Assembly: GCA_903856295.1 (NCBI GenBank)
Contig: CAIOBP010000102.1
Location: 1 to 38,120, forward strand
Direction: 5' to 3'
Source of the DNA: an uncultured Rhodospirillales bacterium
GTDB lineage: Bacteria; Pseudomonadota; Alphaproteobacteria; Azospirillales; Azospirillaceae
Length of the DNA stretch: 38,120 bases
How positions within the stretch are numbered: position 1 is the stretch's first letter; each line of letters opens with the position of its first letter. Below the pieces are notes generated by a model, which saw only the letters and a list, made by a program, of their open reading frames with translations, did no database searches and was not told the origin of the DNA. Both the position numbers and the translations under genes were made by a program. Shown one piece after another: positions 23,327-38,083 of this stretch.

Positions 23327-24310
23327 ATGGATTTTCTTCTCACGGCGCTCAAGGCGGCGGCGGAACCGACCCGGCTGCGGATTCTGGCGCTGTGCGCCCA
23401 CGGCGAACTCAGCGTCACAGACCTGACCCAGCTTCTGGGCCAGAGCCAGCCGCGCGTCTCGCGCCATCTCAAGCTGCTGTGCGACGCCGGCTTGCTCGAC
23501 CGCTTTCGCGAGGGCACCTTCGCCCGCTTTCGTCTGGCCGCCGGAGGGCCGTCCGCCGAGCTGGCCGAGACTTTGGTCGACACCATTCCCGCCGAGGATG
23601 GGGTGCTGGCCCGCGATCTCGAGAAGCTCGAAGCCTTGAAGCGCGCCCGCACCGAAGCCGCCGCCAGCTATTTCCGCGACAACGCCGCCCGCTGGCATGA
23701 AATCCGCTCGCTCCACGCCCCCGAACGCGAGGTCGAGAGCACGTTGTTGCGGCTGCTGCCCGAGCGCGGCGTGCACGATTTCATCGATATCGGCACCGGT
23801 ACCGGCCGCATGCTCGAGCTGTTCGGCCCCCTGGTCGGACGCGCGGTCGGCGTCGACAGCTCGCGCGAGATGCTGACGGTGGCGCGGGCGCGGCTCGGAC
23901 AGGCGGATTTGCGCAACTGCCAGGTCCGTCAGGCCGACATGTATCAGTTGCCGCTGGCCGACGCCTCGTTCGATCTCGCGGTGATTCATCAGGTGCTGCA
24001 TTACGCCGAGGACCCGGCCGAGGTGCTGGCCGAGGCGGCGCGGGTGCTGCGTCCGGGCGGGCGGCTGCTGGTGGCCGACTTCTCCCGCCATGCCCTCGAG
24101 TCCCTGCGCGCCGATCACGCCCACCGCCGGCTCGGCTTCACCGACGACGAAGTCACCGGTTGGTGCCGCGCCGCCGGACTCTGCTGCGGCCCGGTGATCC
24201 ATCTGCCCGGCGATCCGCTCACCGTCACCGTCTGGCCGGCGACCCGGCTGGCCACCATCACCGCCGCCGCTACGCCGCCGGCCACCGCGTCCCGTTCCGG
24301 AGTCTCCTGA
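23327..24310 (+). CDS. ArsR-family regulator fused to a SAM-dependent methyltransferase (SahR-like)
   Basis: A 327-residue two-domain protein. Residues 1-85 form an ArsR-type winged helix (AAAEPTRLRILALCAHGELSV, recognition helix around QSQPRVSRHLKLL). Residues about 100-270 form a class I methyltransferase fold with motif I FIDIGTGTGRMLELF (153-167), the acidic VGVDSSREML, and later motifs 'QADMYQLPLAD' and 'VLRPGGRLLVAD'. Metal-binding cysteines typical of ArsR/SmtB sensors are absent. It ends with TGA immediately followed by the metF ATG, so the two are one operon. ArsR-type SahR regulators control methionine/SAM genes in proteobacteria in response to S-adenosylhomocysteine, and the location points the same way. 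Whether the fused domain methylates or only binds SAM/SAH is unknown. Confidence 0.88.
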   Translation: MDFLLTALKAAAEPTRLRILALCAHGELSVTDLTQLLGQSQPRVSRHLKLLCDAGLLDRFREGTFARFRLAAGGPSAELAETLVDTIPAEDGVLARDLEKLEALKRARTEAAASYFRDNAARWHEIRSLHAPEREVESTLLRLLPERGVHDFIDIGTGTGRMLELFGPLVGRAVGVDSSREMLTVARARLGQADLRNCQVRQADMYQLPLADASFDLAVIHQVLHYAEDPAEVLAEAARVLRPGGRLLVADFSRHALESLRADHAHRRLGFTDDEVTGWCRAAGLCCGPVIHLPGDPLTVTVWPATRLATITAAATPPATASRSGVS

Positions 24311-25204
24311 ATGTCCCGTGCATCCACCGCCCCATCGGTCAGCTTCGAGTTCTTTCCGCCCAAATCCGAGAAGATGGAGCAGTCGCTCTGGCAGGCGGTG
24401 CTGCGCCTCGCGCCGCTCGCGCCCGGCTTCGTCTCGGTGACTTACGGGGCGGGCGGCTCGACCCGTGAGCGCACCCACGCCACCGTCACCCGCATTCAGA
24501 ACGAGGCCGGGCTGACCGCCGCCGCCCATCTGACCTGCGTCAGCGCCACCCGGGAGGAAATCGACGCCATCGCCCGCACCTATTGGGATGCCGGCATTCG
24601 TCACATCATGGCCCTGCGCGGCGACCCGCCGGTTGCCGCCGACGGCACGGGCGGGTTGGGCGGCGCCGGCTATGTCCCCCATCCCGGCGGGTATCCCTAT
24701 GCCGTGGATCTGGTGGAGGGGCTGAAAAAGGTCGCCGATTTCGAGATCAGCGTCGCCGCCTATCCCGAGGGCCACCCCGAGGCAGCGTCGCCCGGGGCCG
24801 ATCTCGACCATCTCAAACGCAAGATCGACGCCGGAGCCACCCGCGCGATTTCCCAGTTCTTTTTCGACAACGACAAGTTTTTGGCCTTCCAGGACCGCGC
24901 CGCCAAGGCCGGGATCACGGTGCCGATCATTCCCGGCATTCTGCCGATCACCAATTTCACCCGCACCGTCGAGATGGCCGGCAAGTGCGGCGCCAGCATT
25001 CCCGCCAGCTTCGCCGACGCCTTCGACGGTCTCGACCAGGACCCGGAAATCCGCCATCTGATCGCCGCCCACAAGGCGGTGGAGCAGTGCCAGTATCTGC
25101 TCGAGCGGGGCGTGCGCAACTTCCACTTCTACACCCTCAACCGCGCCGACCTGACGCTGGCCATCTGCCACATGCTCGGCGTGCGCAGCCAGCGCGGGAG
25201 CTGA
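24311..25204 (+). CDS. metF: 5,10-methylenetetrahydrofolate reductase
   Basis: FAD enzyme that reduces 5,10-methylene-THF to 5-methyl-THF, the methyl donor for MetH. The 297-residue length matches bacterial MetF. Conserved stretches are FEFFPPKSEKME near the N-terminus, FVSVTYGAGGSTRERT, HLTCVSATREEID, 'IMALRGDPP', the substrate loop 'YPEGHPEA', and the FAD/NADH region 'FFFDNDKFLAF' followed by 'VPIIPGILPITNF'. The ATG follows directly on the TGA of the upstream regulator. The pathway partner metH lies 1.4 kb downstream on the same strand. Confidence 0.95.
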   Translation: MSRASTAPSVSFEFFPPKSEKMEQSLWQAVLRLAPLAPGFVSVTYGAGGSTRERTHATVTRIQNEAGLTAAAHLTCVSATREEIDAIARTYWDAGIRHIMALRGDPPVAADGTGGLGGAGYVPHPGGYPYAVDLVEGLKKVADFEISVAAYPEGHPEAASPGADLDHLKRKIDAGATRAISQFFFDNDKFLAFQDRAAKAGITVPIIPGILPITNFTRTVEMAGKCGASIPASFADAFDGLDQDPEIRHLIAAHKAVEQCQYLLERGVRNFHFYTLNRADLTLAICHMLGVRSQRGS

Positions 25205-25208
25205 GCCC

Positions 25209-25982
25209 ATGATCGGACGGGGATCGCTTCTGGTGCTGGTCGCCGGCCTGACGGTCTCCGCCGCCTGGGCCGAGACTCCGCAGGTGCCGGTGCATTCGAC
25301 CTTCCAGTCGCCGCCGCCCGAGGGCGCCGAGAGCAAGCCGGGCCTCACCCTGCTCGGGGTCAGGCTGCCGAGCATGCCCCAGGTCAAGATGCCCGACATG
25401 CCGAGCCTGCCCGAAATGCTCACCTCCGTCGGGGCGCTGCCGGAGAAGATCGGTCTGCCCAACGCCAACAACATGGTCGACGTCCAGTTCGACAAGCTGG
25501 TGCAAAAGCTCAACATCGCGATTCCGGCGGTCGAGACCCTGGGCTACGAGGTGCGCAATTTCGAGGTCGAGTGGACGCTGCCGCCGCAGATCCGGGTGCG
25601 CCTGCAATCCTCCGAGGTCGTCTCCGACGCCGAATACGAGCATGTGCTGGCCTCGGTCAAAGGCGACCTGATCCTCGAATCGATCATTCTCAGCCTGGGC
25701 GGGGTGCGCAAGATTCAGCGGGCTTCGGACCTCGCGCCCTTCAAACAGGCGGTCGTCGAGGTCGACCTGACCATCCCGCCCAAGGTGGTGATGACCTTCT
25801 CCGACCCGACCAACAAATTCCACGACCGCTTCGTCGACCACCACGCCGCGCTCAAGAAGGCGCTGGCCGAGGGCAAACCCTTCCCCGAACGCAAAGTCGC
25901 CCCGCCCCCCGGCTCCCCCCCCGGTCCGGCGACAGACACTCCGGCGGTGGCGGCACCGGCGGCGGCGCCAGCGGGGAAATGA
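25209..25982 (+). CDS. Unrecognised exported protein between metF and metH
   Basis: A 257-residue protein I do not recognise. It begins with a Sec signal peptide (MIGRGSLLVLVAGLTVSAAWA|E, cleavage after about residue 21). A Pro/Met-rich segment follows (about 50-75) with repeated MP-x-MP units (LPSMPQVKMPDMPSLPEM). A mixed alpha/beta domain spans about 95-215 and opens with a 'NMVDVQFDKLVQKLNIAIP' stretch; it includes VEWTLPPQIRVRLQS. The Ala/Pro-rich C-terminal tail ends at 257. No cysteine is visible after the signal, so it is not a lipoprotein. The ATG is 4 bp after the metF stop, so it is almost certainly co-transcribed with metF. A link to methionine metabolism is not implied by any motif. 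Confidence 0.8.
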   Translation: MIGRGSLLVLVAGLTVSAAWAETPQVPVHSTFQSPPPEGAESKPGLTLLGVRLPSMPQVKMPDMPSLPEMLTSVGALPEKIGLPNANNMVDVQFDKLVQKLNIAIPAVETLGYEVRNFEVEWTLPPQIRVRLQSSEVVSDAEYEHVLASVKGDLILESIILSLGGVRKIQRASDLAPFKQAVVEVDLTIPPKVVMTFSDPTNKFHDRFVDHHAALKKALAEGKPFPERKVAPPPGSPPGPATDTPAVAAPAAAPAGK

Positions 25983-26056
25983 GCGACGATACTACCGCCC
26001 ATAGCTGAAATGCCGTATTCTTGGGCCGAGGCGCCCCTGCCGGAGGCCAGACCGTC

Positions 26057-26545
26057 ATGTCCGAACCCGCCATCGCTCCCGCCGCCACCTACGAAGCCGA
26101 TTTCTACGCCTGGACCCAGGATCAGGCGCGCCGCCTGCGCGAAGCGGCAACCGCGCGCTCCAACCTGCCGCTCGACTTCGACAATCTGGCCGAGGAGGTC
26201 GAAAGCATGGGCAAAAGTGAAGCCAGAACCGTGCGCAGCCACTTGGCTCGGGTCCTCGAGCATCTCCTTAAGCTGGAATATTCGCCAGCCGCGTCCCCTC
26301 GTCGCGGCTGGCAGCAGTCGGTCCTGGCTCACCGCATCGACGCGGAGGATGAATTGACCGACAGCCCCAGCCTGCTTTCCAAGCTGAACCTGGATCGTAT
26401 TTACAAGCTCGGGCGCACCTACGCCACCAATGGGCTGGCCCGCGACGACATCGCCCTCTCCCAATTGCCGCCGGATTGCCCCTATACCCTCGAGCAACTT
26501 CTCGATTTCGACTGGTGGCCGGTGAGCCGCCACGGCCTGGAATAA
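26057..26545 (+). CDS. DUF29 family protein
   Basis: A 162-residue DUF29 protein. Recognisable features are YEADFYAWTQDQARRLRE near the N-terminus, the 'LDFDNLAEEVESMGKSEARTVRSHL' block that defines the family, 'LLKLEYSPAA', and the C-terminal CPYTLEQLLDFDWWP. It is predicted soluble and alpha-helical, with no known biochemical function. DUF29 genes are often found in several copies in cyanobacteria and alphaproteobacteria. The ATG at 26057 is 74 bp after the unknown exported protein; an upstream in-frame start at 26021 would add 12 atypical residues. Confidence 0.85.
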   Translation: MSEPAIAPAATYEADFYAWTQDQARRLREAATARSNLPLDFDNLAEEVESMGKSEARTVRSHLARVLEHLLKLEYSPAASPRRGWQQSVLAHRIDAEDELTDSPSLLSKLNLDRIYKLGRTYATNGLARDDIALSQLPPDCPYTLEQLLDFDWWPVSRHGLE

Positions 26546-26623
26546 ATCGCTCGCGCGCATTGACAGCGCGGCGGTTTGCGCCGCAAAACTTCTCCTGCCC
26601 ATTTTCAGCCGAGGTCCGCCCCC

Positions 26624-30118
<3,495 letters not shown>

Positions 30119-30142
30119 CCGTCGGCGAGGGGAGGGGCTGCG

Positions 30143-30349
30143 ATGCGCGAGCCTGTGAAACTGGGACTGTTGGCGGTGATCGGCTGCGGCGTCGGGTTTC
30201 TCGTCGTGGCCGAACTTTGCAGTGACGATTTCATGCTGCACCTGATTTCCAGCTATGTGCTTTACGACGAGCTGGCAGGCATGGGGCTGGGGCTGCTGGT
30301 GGGCATGGCGGTTTACGGGCTCTACGCCGCGTTCTTGCGAAAATCGTAG
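30143..30349 (+). CDS. Small membrane protein downstream of metH
   Basis: A 68-residue protein with two hydrophobic helices (about residues 7-24, LGLLAVIGCGVGFLVVAEL, and 44-63, GMGLGLLVGMAVYGLYAAF) separated by a short loop containing CSDDF. A strong GGGGAGG ribosome binding site precedes the ATG and the gene starts 25 bp after the metH stop, so it may be read with metH. I recognise no family. Its composition is unlike a random frame, which supports a real gene. Confidence 0.65.
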   Translation: MREPVKLGLLAVIGCGVGFLVVAELCSDDFMLHLISSYVLYDELAGMGLGLLVGMAVYGLYAAFLRKS

Positions 30350-30466
30350 TTCTGTCAACACCTGCCGGGGTTGGCGAATTGCGCGGGGCGTGATAATAAG
30401 CGGGCGGTGGGGCGTGCCGCGCTCCGCCGTGTATCGCCACCGAAACTCAGGTAGTTGAAGCCGACC

Positions 30467-31099
30467 ATGCCGACTCGTCGCTCACTTCTCCTCTGCCTTG
30501 GCCTGCTGGTGAGTTTCGGCGGTTCCTGGCAGTCCGCCCAGGCGCAAAGCGGTGATCTGCCGACGCGCGCCACGGGGTTCGTCGATACCCTGGGCAAGGA
30601 TGCCGTCTCGGTCATAACGACCCATGGCTTGGGCAAGGCGCAGCGCATCGAGCGGTTCCGGACCATGCTCCGGGCCAATTTCGACATTCCGACCATCGCC
30701 CGCTTCGTGCTCGGGCGCTACTGGAACGTCGCGACTCCGGAGCAGCAGCAGGACTATTTCCAGCAGTTCGAGGAAATGGTCGTCCGGACCTACGCCGACC
30801 GTTTCGACAGCTACAGCGGCGAGACCTTCCACATCGTCTCGAGTCGCGCCGAAGGCGACCGCGACGCCTTTGTGGTCACCGAAATCCATCGTCCCAACGG
30901 CCCGCCGGTCCATGTCGAGTGGCGGGTGCGCGAGCGCGACCGGCGCCTCGGCATCATCGACGTCGTGGTCGAGGGGGTGAGCATGAGCGTCACCCAGCGC
31001 CAGGAGTTCTCGTCGGTGATCCAGAGCAAGGGCGGCGATATCGGCGCCTTCCTCAAAGCCCTGCGCGAGAAGAACTCGGCCATGGCCGCCGGCAAGTAA
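30467..31099 (+). CDS. MlaC/Ttg2D-family periplasmic phospholipid-binding protein
   Basis: A 210-residue MlaC-like protein (toluene tolerance Ttg2D / HpnM family), which carries phospholipids or hopanoid-related lipids across the periplasm. The signal region begins MPTRRSLLLCLGLL and ends near QAQ|S; the double Arg hints at Tat export but Sec is also possible. The mature protein has the family blocks FVDTLGKDAVSVI, the FDIPTIARFVLGRYW region with 'EQQQDYFQQFEEMVVRTYADRF', and 'VEWRVRERDRRLGIIDVVVEGVS'. The MlaFEDB components are absent here, so it may work with a complex encoded elsewhere or with a hopanoid (HpnN) exporter. The ATG at 30467 is preferred over a TTG 12 bp upstream. Confidence 0.88.
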   Translation: MPTRRSLLLCLGLLVSFGGSWQSAQAQSGDLPTRATGFVDTLGKDAVSVITTHGLGKAQRIERFRTMLRANFDIPTIARFVLGRYWNVATPEQQQDYFQQFEEMVVRTYADRFDSYSGETFHIVSSRAEGDRDAFVVTEIHRPNGPPVHVEWRVRERDRRLGIIDVVVEGVSMSVTQRQEFSSVIQSKGGDIGAFLKALREKNSAMAAGK

Positions 31100-31100
31100 C

Positions 31101-31213
31101 GGGGGCTGGGGCCTAAGGCCCCCGCGGGGTCCAGGGGCGGAAGCCCCTTGGTCGCCGAAGGCAGGCCAGGGCATTGCCCTGGACCCACCAAAGGCCGTGG
31201 GCCTTTGGAAACC
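31101..31213 (-). repeat. Modular palindromic intergenic repeat, copy 4 (inverted)
   Basis: Read on the minus strand it begins GGTTTCCAAAGGCC like the others. Stems include CCAAAGGCC/GGCCTTTGG (31188-31208), CCAGGGC/GCCCTGG (31166-31182, loop ATT on the plus strand), an inner GGGGC/GCCCC stem around 31134-31146, and an imperfect GGGGCC/GGCCCC near 31107-31121. It fills the whole gap between the MlaC-like stop (31099) and the cytochrome b561 stop (31215), leaving one base on each side. The CTTCGGCGACC linker between stems is shared with copy 3. Confidence 0.87.
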
Positions 31214-31214
31214 G

Positions 31215-31787
31215 TTAGTCTGCCGGGGAGACACAGGTGCCGGTGCAGCCCGAACAGCCGTGGGGCAGGATGCGGCGTAGCACGCTGTCCTTCAGCACGA
31301 AGTGGTGGTACAGCGCGGCGGCGACGTGAGCCACCACCAGCACCAGCAAGACATTGCCCACCAGCTCGTGGCTCTCCTTGAACAAATGGGCCAGCGCCTT
31401 GTCGGGGCCGACCAGCGGCGGCACGATGGCCAGGCCGAACAGCGAGATCGGCTTGGCCGCCGCCGACGACATCAGCCAGCCGGTCAGCGGCAGACCGACG
31501 CTGAGCAGAGCGAGCAGCACCTTGACCAGGGTCGCCGATAGTTTCATCAGCGGGGCGAGGTCGTCATTGCCGGGACGAACGCGGTCGGCGGCCCACCAGG
31601 CCAGCCGCGCCAGCGCCAGCACCAGGGTGATGATCCCGAGCGCCTTGTGAAAGGCGATGGTCGGCTGCTTCGGCAGGAAATCGTCGAACAGGCCGCTGAA
31701 GAGCTGGGCCAGAATCAGGATCGCGAGAATCCAATGCAACAGGCGCGCCACGGCGCCGAATTGCCTTTCGTTACTGTAAACAAACAT
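31215..31787 (-). CDS. Cytochrome b561 with C-terminal cysteine cluster
   Basis: A di-haem b-type cytochrome of the inner membrane (bacterial b561/YodB family) that passes electrons from quinol to periplasmic acceptors. The 190-residue protein has four helices with haem-ligand histidines in LLHWILA, AFHKALG, KESHELVGN and VVAHVAAALYHHF. The family core ends at about residue 172. After it comes HGCSGCTGTC with Cys178, Cys181 and Cys185, which could bind a metal or form disulfides and is not part of the usual fold. The ATG at 31787 gives the expected short N-terminus; the ribosome binding site is weak. Its end abuts palindromic repeat copy 4. Confidence 0.9.
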   Translation of the reverse strand: MFVYSNERQFGAVARLLHWILAILILAQLFSGLFDDFLPKQPTIAFHKALGIITLVLALARLAWWAADRVRPGNDDLAPLMKLSATLVKVLLALLSVGLPLTGWLMSSAAAKPISLFGLAIVPPLVGPDKALAHLFKESHELVGNVLLVLVVAHVAAALYHHFVLKDSVLRRILPHGCSGCTGTCVSPAD

Positions 31788-31907
31788 GACACCGACCCGC
31801 AGAGATGTGAACGACGCCCTCTCGGCTAGCACAATCGGGCCGGTTGCGCATCTGTTCAATCCGCCACCGCTGCCATGCAGGCCGCGGTGATCCGGACTGC
31901 GGGGGCG

Positions 31908-32996
31908 TCAATGATCGGCGGCCACCGCCGGCAGGCTCTGGGTTCGGCCAACCAGATTGTCGGTGTACAGCGCCTCGTCGGGCGACAGTTGCAGGGCGCG
32001 GGCGGTCATCAGTTGGGCCTCGTCGCCGCGGCCGGCGGCGCTCAGCACCTCGGCCCAGGCGGTGTAGACGTCCGAGAAGGTCGGGTCGGTCTTCGCCGCC
32101 TGACGGAACTTGGCCACCGCCGCCTCGGTCTGGCCCATCAGGGCCAGCGAGAAGCCCCACTCGGTGAAGGCCGCCGCCAGGGTGTCGGGGCTGTCGCCGC
32201 GCCGCCAGTTGTTGACGACATCGGTGAATCTGGCGATGGCCTCCTGATGCCGGCCGTCGCGGGCCAGGGCCACGCCCCAATTCAACGACGCCGAGGTGAA
32301 GGTGGGGTCGAGCTCCAGTGCCTTGCGGAACTTCGCGATCGCGCCCTCGCGGTCGGCCTGCTGGTAATGGACGATGCCCCAGAGGTTATACAGCCACTTG
32401 TGGGTATCGGCCTTGCCCATGGCCAGCCCGCGCCGGATCACGTCCTCGGTTCTGGTGAAGTCGCGGGTGAGGTAATCCTTCTTGAACTGGTAAGCCGCGA
32501 GCAGGGGCGGGTCGACCAGCCGCACCGCCTCGTAGGCCGCCTTGTCGAGCAAACTGGGCAGGTCATCCTCGGCCGCGTCGACCTGGATCAGGCTGCTGGC
32601 GCCGCTGCTCTCGGTGCCGCGCAGGATCATGACCATTTTCTTGTCCCGGATCACGATCTCGCCGGAAAACGTGTAGGGAATCAGCCCGAAACTGGTCTGG
32701 ACCACCCGCAGCATCGGTGTCAGCTGAAAATACTCGCCGAGGACCGCGGCTGGCCCGCCATCGTCCTGGACCATGACGTCCCGGGCGCCGGCCCGCGACT
32801 GCGCCTGCACCTCGATCGCGTGCATGCGGTCGGCGAGGCGTTTGATGACGATATCGGCGGTGAAGCCGGTCTTCCCGACCATGGCCGCGGGAATGTTGAG
32901 GGATTCGATGTTGACGCCACTGATGTTATGCAGCACCGCGAGACCGAACGCCGCAAGGCCCGTCAGAAGCGGGACCACCATTAGTCTGAGGTTCAT
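31908..32996 (-). CDS. Membrane-anchored TPR protein
   Basis: A 362-residue protein with one N-terminal hydrophobic segment (about residues 4-22, MVVPLLTGLAAFGLAVL), uncleaved anchor or signal. A beta-rich domain follows (about 30-150, with 'FTADIVIKRLADRMHAIEVQ' and 'FSGEIVIRDKKMVMILRG'). C-terminal tetratricopeptide repeats span about 195-345 (for example AIAKFRKALELDPTFTSA and AVAKFRQAAKTDPTFSDV). The TPRs suggest a protein-binding scaffold in the periplasm. The family of the N-terminal domain is not recognised. It is divergent from nifJ across a 454-bp gap, but I see no functional tie. Confidence 0.8.
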   Translation of the reverse strand: MNLRLMVVPLLTGLAAFGLAVLHNISGVNIESLNIPAAMVGKTGFTADIVIKRLADRMHAIEVQAQSRAGARDVMVQDDGGPAAVLGEYFQLTPMLRVVQTSFGLIPYTFSGEIVIRDKKMVMILRGTESSGASSLIQVDAAEDDLPSLLDKAAYEAVRLVDPPLLAAYQFKKDYLTRDFTRTEDVIRRGLAMGKADTHKWLYNLWGIVHYQQADREGAIAKFRKALELDPTFTSASLNWGVALARDGRHQEAIARFTDVVNNWRRGDSPDTLAAAFTEWGFSLALMGQTEAAVAKFRQAAKTDPTFSDVYTAWAEVLSAAGRGDEAQLMTARALQLSPDEALYTDNLVGRTQSLPAVAADH

Positions 32997-33450
32997 GATC
33001 GTTCTCCGGCCCCTGACTCACAAACATCTGTAGCCATCAGGTCTCACAGTTATATGCGGAAATTCGTTTCAGGCAAGAGATAGCTGACAAATCCCGGAGC
33101 ATCGCCGGAGTCGACTGGCGGTGGCCATGCGCGGCAGGGGCGGGTGCGCGCAGGCTGAGCGAATCCCTATATTTCGTTAATTTTTTGCCGGGACCGGGGG
33201 CTGCGGTGAATTTTTAGCCATTTCAGGGCGATGATGCGCTGCCCGGGCCGGGCCGACCGGCATTCTTCTGCTGCGTCGCAGCACGATTTCCGCCCGATGG
33301 GGAATTCCAGCTTGCGTCATTAGACCAAACGTGTCAGGAAACGGGTGCTGCGCGCAATAAAATGCTCAAGGCGGTCGGTGAAGCCAGGATTCCCAGCCCG
33401 ACTCGGTGGGGTGGTTTCGCCAGCGTGGTGGTTTATCAGGAGGATGACGA
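32997..33450. other. Long divergent intergenic region upstream of nifJ
   Basis: These 454 bases hold no convincing gene. Features are an AT-rich patch at about 33167-33187 (TATATTTCGTTAATTTTTT), a second at about 33208-33225, and an odd palindrome TGCTGCG-T-CGCAGCA at 33269-33283 that could be an operator. The AGGAGG ribosome binding site of nifJ is near 33439. The length and AT patches suggest controlled transcription of nifJ, the TPR gene or both. I found no good NifA (TGT-N10-ACA) or FNR (TTGAT-N4-ATCAA) site. Confidence 0.5.
33269..33283. promoter_or_regulatory. Perfect odd palindrome upstream of nifJ
   Basis: TGCTGCG-T-CGCAGCA is a perfect 7-bp inverted repeat around a single central base, about 170 bp before the nifJ ATG. 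It has the size of a dimeric regulator site. The regulator is unknown. Confidence 0.35.
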
Positions 33451-37047
<3,597 letters not shown>

Positions 37048-37088
37048 TCGAGACCGCGTTAGGCCGGAAATCTATAAGGGAGTTCGTC

Positions 37089-38081
37089 ATGGATTTGTCC
37101 ACCCGCTATCTCGGCTTCGATCTGCCCCACCCGCTGATGCCCGGGGCGTCGCCGCTGGTCGATAATCTCGACACCGTGCGCCGTCTTGAGGATGCCGGAG
37201 CCGCCGCCATCGTGCTGCACTCGCTGTTCGAGGAGCAGATCCGGCGCGACCGCGACAGCGCCATGCGCGCCGTCGAGGTCGGGGCCGAGAGCTATGCCGA
37301 GGCGCTGAGCTATTTTCCCGGTCTCGATCATTTCGCCCTCGGGCCGGAGGCCTATCTGGAGCAGGTGTGCAAGATCAGGGCGGCCGTCAAGGTGCCGGTG
37401 ATCGGCTCGCTCAACGGCGTCAGCGCCGAAGGCTGGACCGATTATGCCAAACTGATCGAGCAGGCCGGGGCCGACGCCCTGGAACTCAACGTCTATTTCC
37501 TGGCCACCCGCTTCGACGAGTCCGCCGAGATGGTGGAAGACCGGGTGGTGACCATCGCCAAACAGGTGAAGGAGACGGTGAAAATTCCGGTGGCGGTCAA
37601 GCTGTCGCCGTTCTTCTCGGCGCTGCCGGCGCTGATCCGCCGCCTGGAGGCGGTCGGCATCGACGGGCTGGTGCTGTTCAACCGCTTCTATCAGCCCGAT
37701 ATCGACATCGAGGCGCTGGAAGCGGTGGCCAAGCTGGAGCTGTCGGATTCCTCGGAGCTGCTGCTGCGCCTGCGCTGGCTGGCCATCCTCTCCGGGCAGG
37801 TCAAGCCGTCGCTGGCCTGCTCGGGCGGCGTTCACAGCGTGGTCGATACCGTGAAAGCGGTGATGACCGGCGCCAACGCCGTGCAGGTGGTTTCCGCCCT
37901 GCTCAAGCGCGGCCCCGGCGCCCTCACCGAGTTGCGCGACGGCCTCGGCCGCTGGCTGGAGGAACACGAGTATGACTCGCTGAAGCAGATGCAGGGCAGC
38001 ATGAATCTCAGCCGCTGCCCCAACCCCGCCGCCTTCGAACGCGGCAACTACCTCGCCGCCCTCCAGGGCTGGCGCCCCTAA
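37089..38081 (+). CDS. Dihydroorotate dehydrogenase-like flavoprotein
   Basis: A 330-residue FMN TIM-barrel protein of the dihydroorotate dehydrogenase superfamily (COG0167) but not the pyrimidine-pathway PyrD itself. Visible features are the N-terminal TRYLGFDLPHPLMPGASPL, the 'PVIGSLNGVSAEGWTDYAKLIEQAGADALELN' barrel strands, VAVKLSPFFSALPALI, FNRFYQPDIDIE, and the phosphate-binding end 'CSGGVHSVVDTVKAVMTGANAVQVVSA'. No iron-sulfur or membrane segment is present. The start at 37089 has AAGGGAG upstream; the extended frame to 37044 runs into the nifJ end. Members of this subfamily are often encoded next to nifJ, but their substrate is not established. Confidence 0.88.
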   Translation: MDLSTRYLGFDLPHPLMPGASPLVDNLDTVRRLEDAGAAAIVLHSLFEEQIRRDRDSAMRAVEVGAESYAEALSYFPGLDHFALGPEAYLEQVCKIRAAVKVPVIGSLNGVSAEGWTDYAKLIEQAGADALELNVYFLATRFDESAEMVEDRVVTIAKQVKETVKIPVAVKLSPFFSALPALIRRLEAVGIDGLVLFNRFYQPDIDIEALEAVAKLELSDSSELLLRLRWLAILSGQVKPSLACSGGVHSVVDTVKAVMTGANAVQVVSALLKRGPGALTELRDGLGRWLEEHEYDSLKQMQGSMNLSRCPNPAAFERGNYLAALQGWRP

Positions 38082-38083
38082 CC

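Noticed and set aside
33029-33048. TGT...ACA pair upstream of nifJ as a NifA site
   Set aside because: The spacing is 14 bases instead of 10.
33116-33131. GG-N10-GC pattern resembling a sigma-54 site upstream of nifJ (TGGCGGTGGCCATGC)
   Set aside because: Only the GG and GC and a few other bases agree with the consensus, it is over 300 bp from the ATG, and no NifA-type TGT-N10-ACA site accompanies it.
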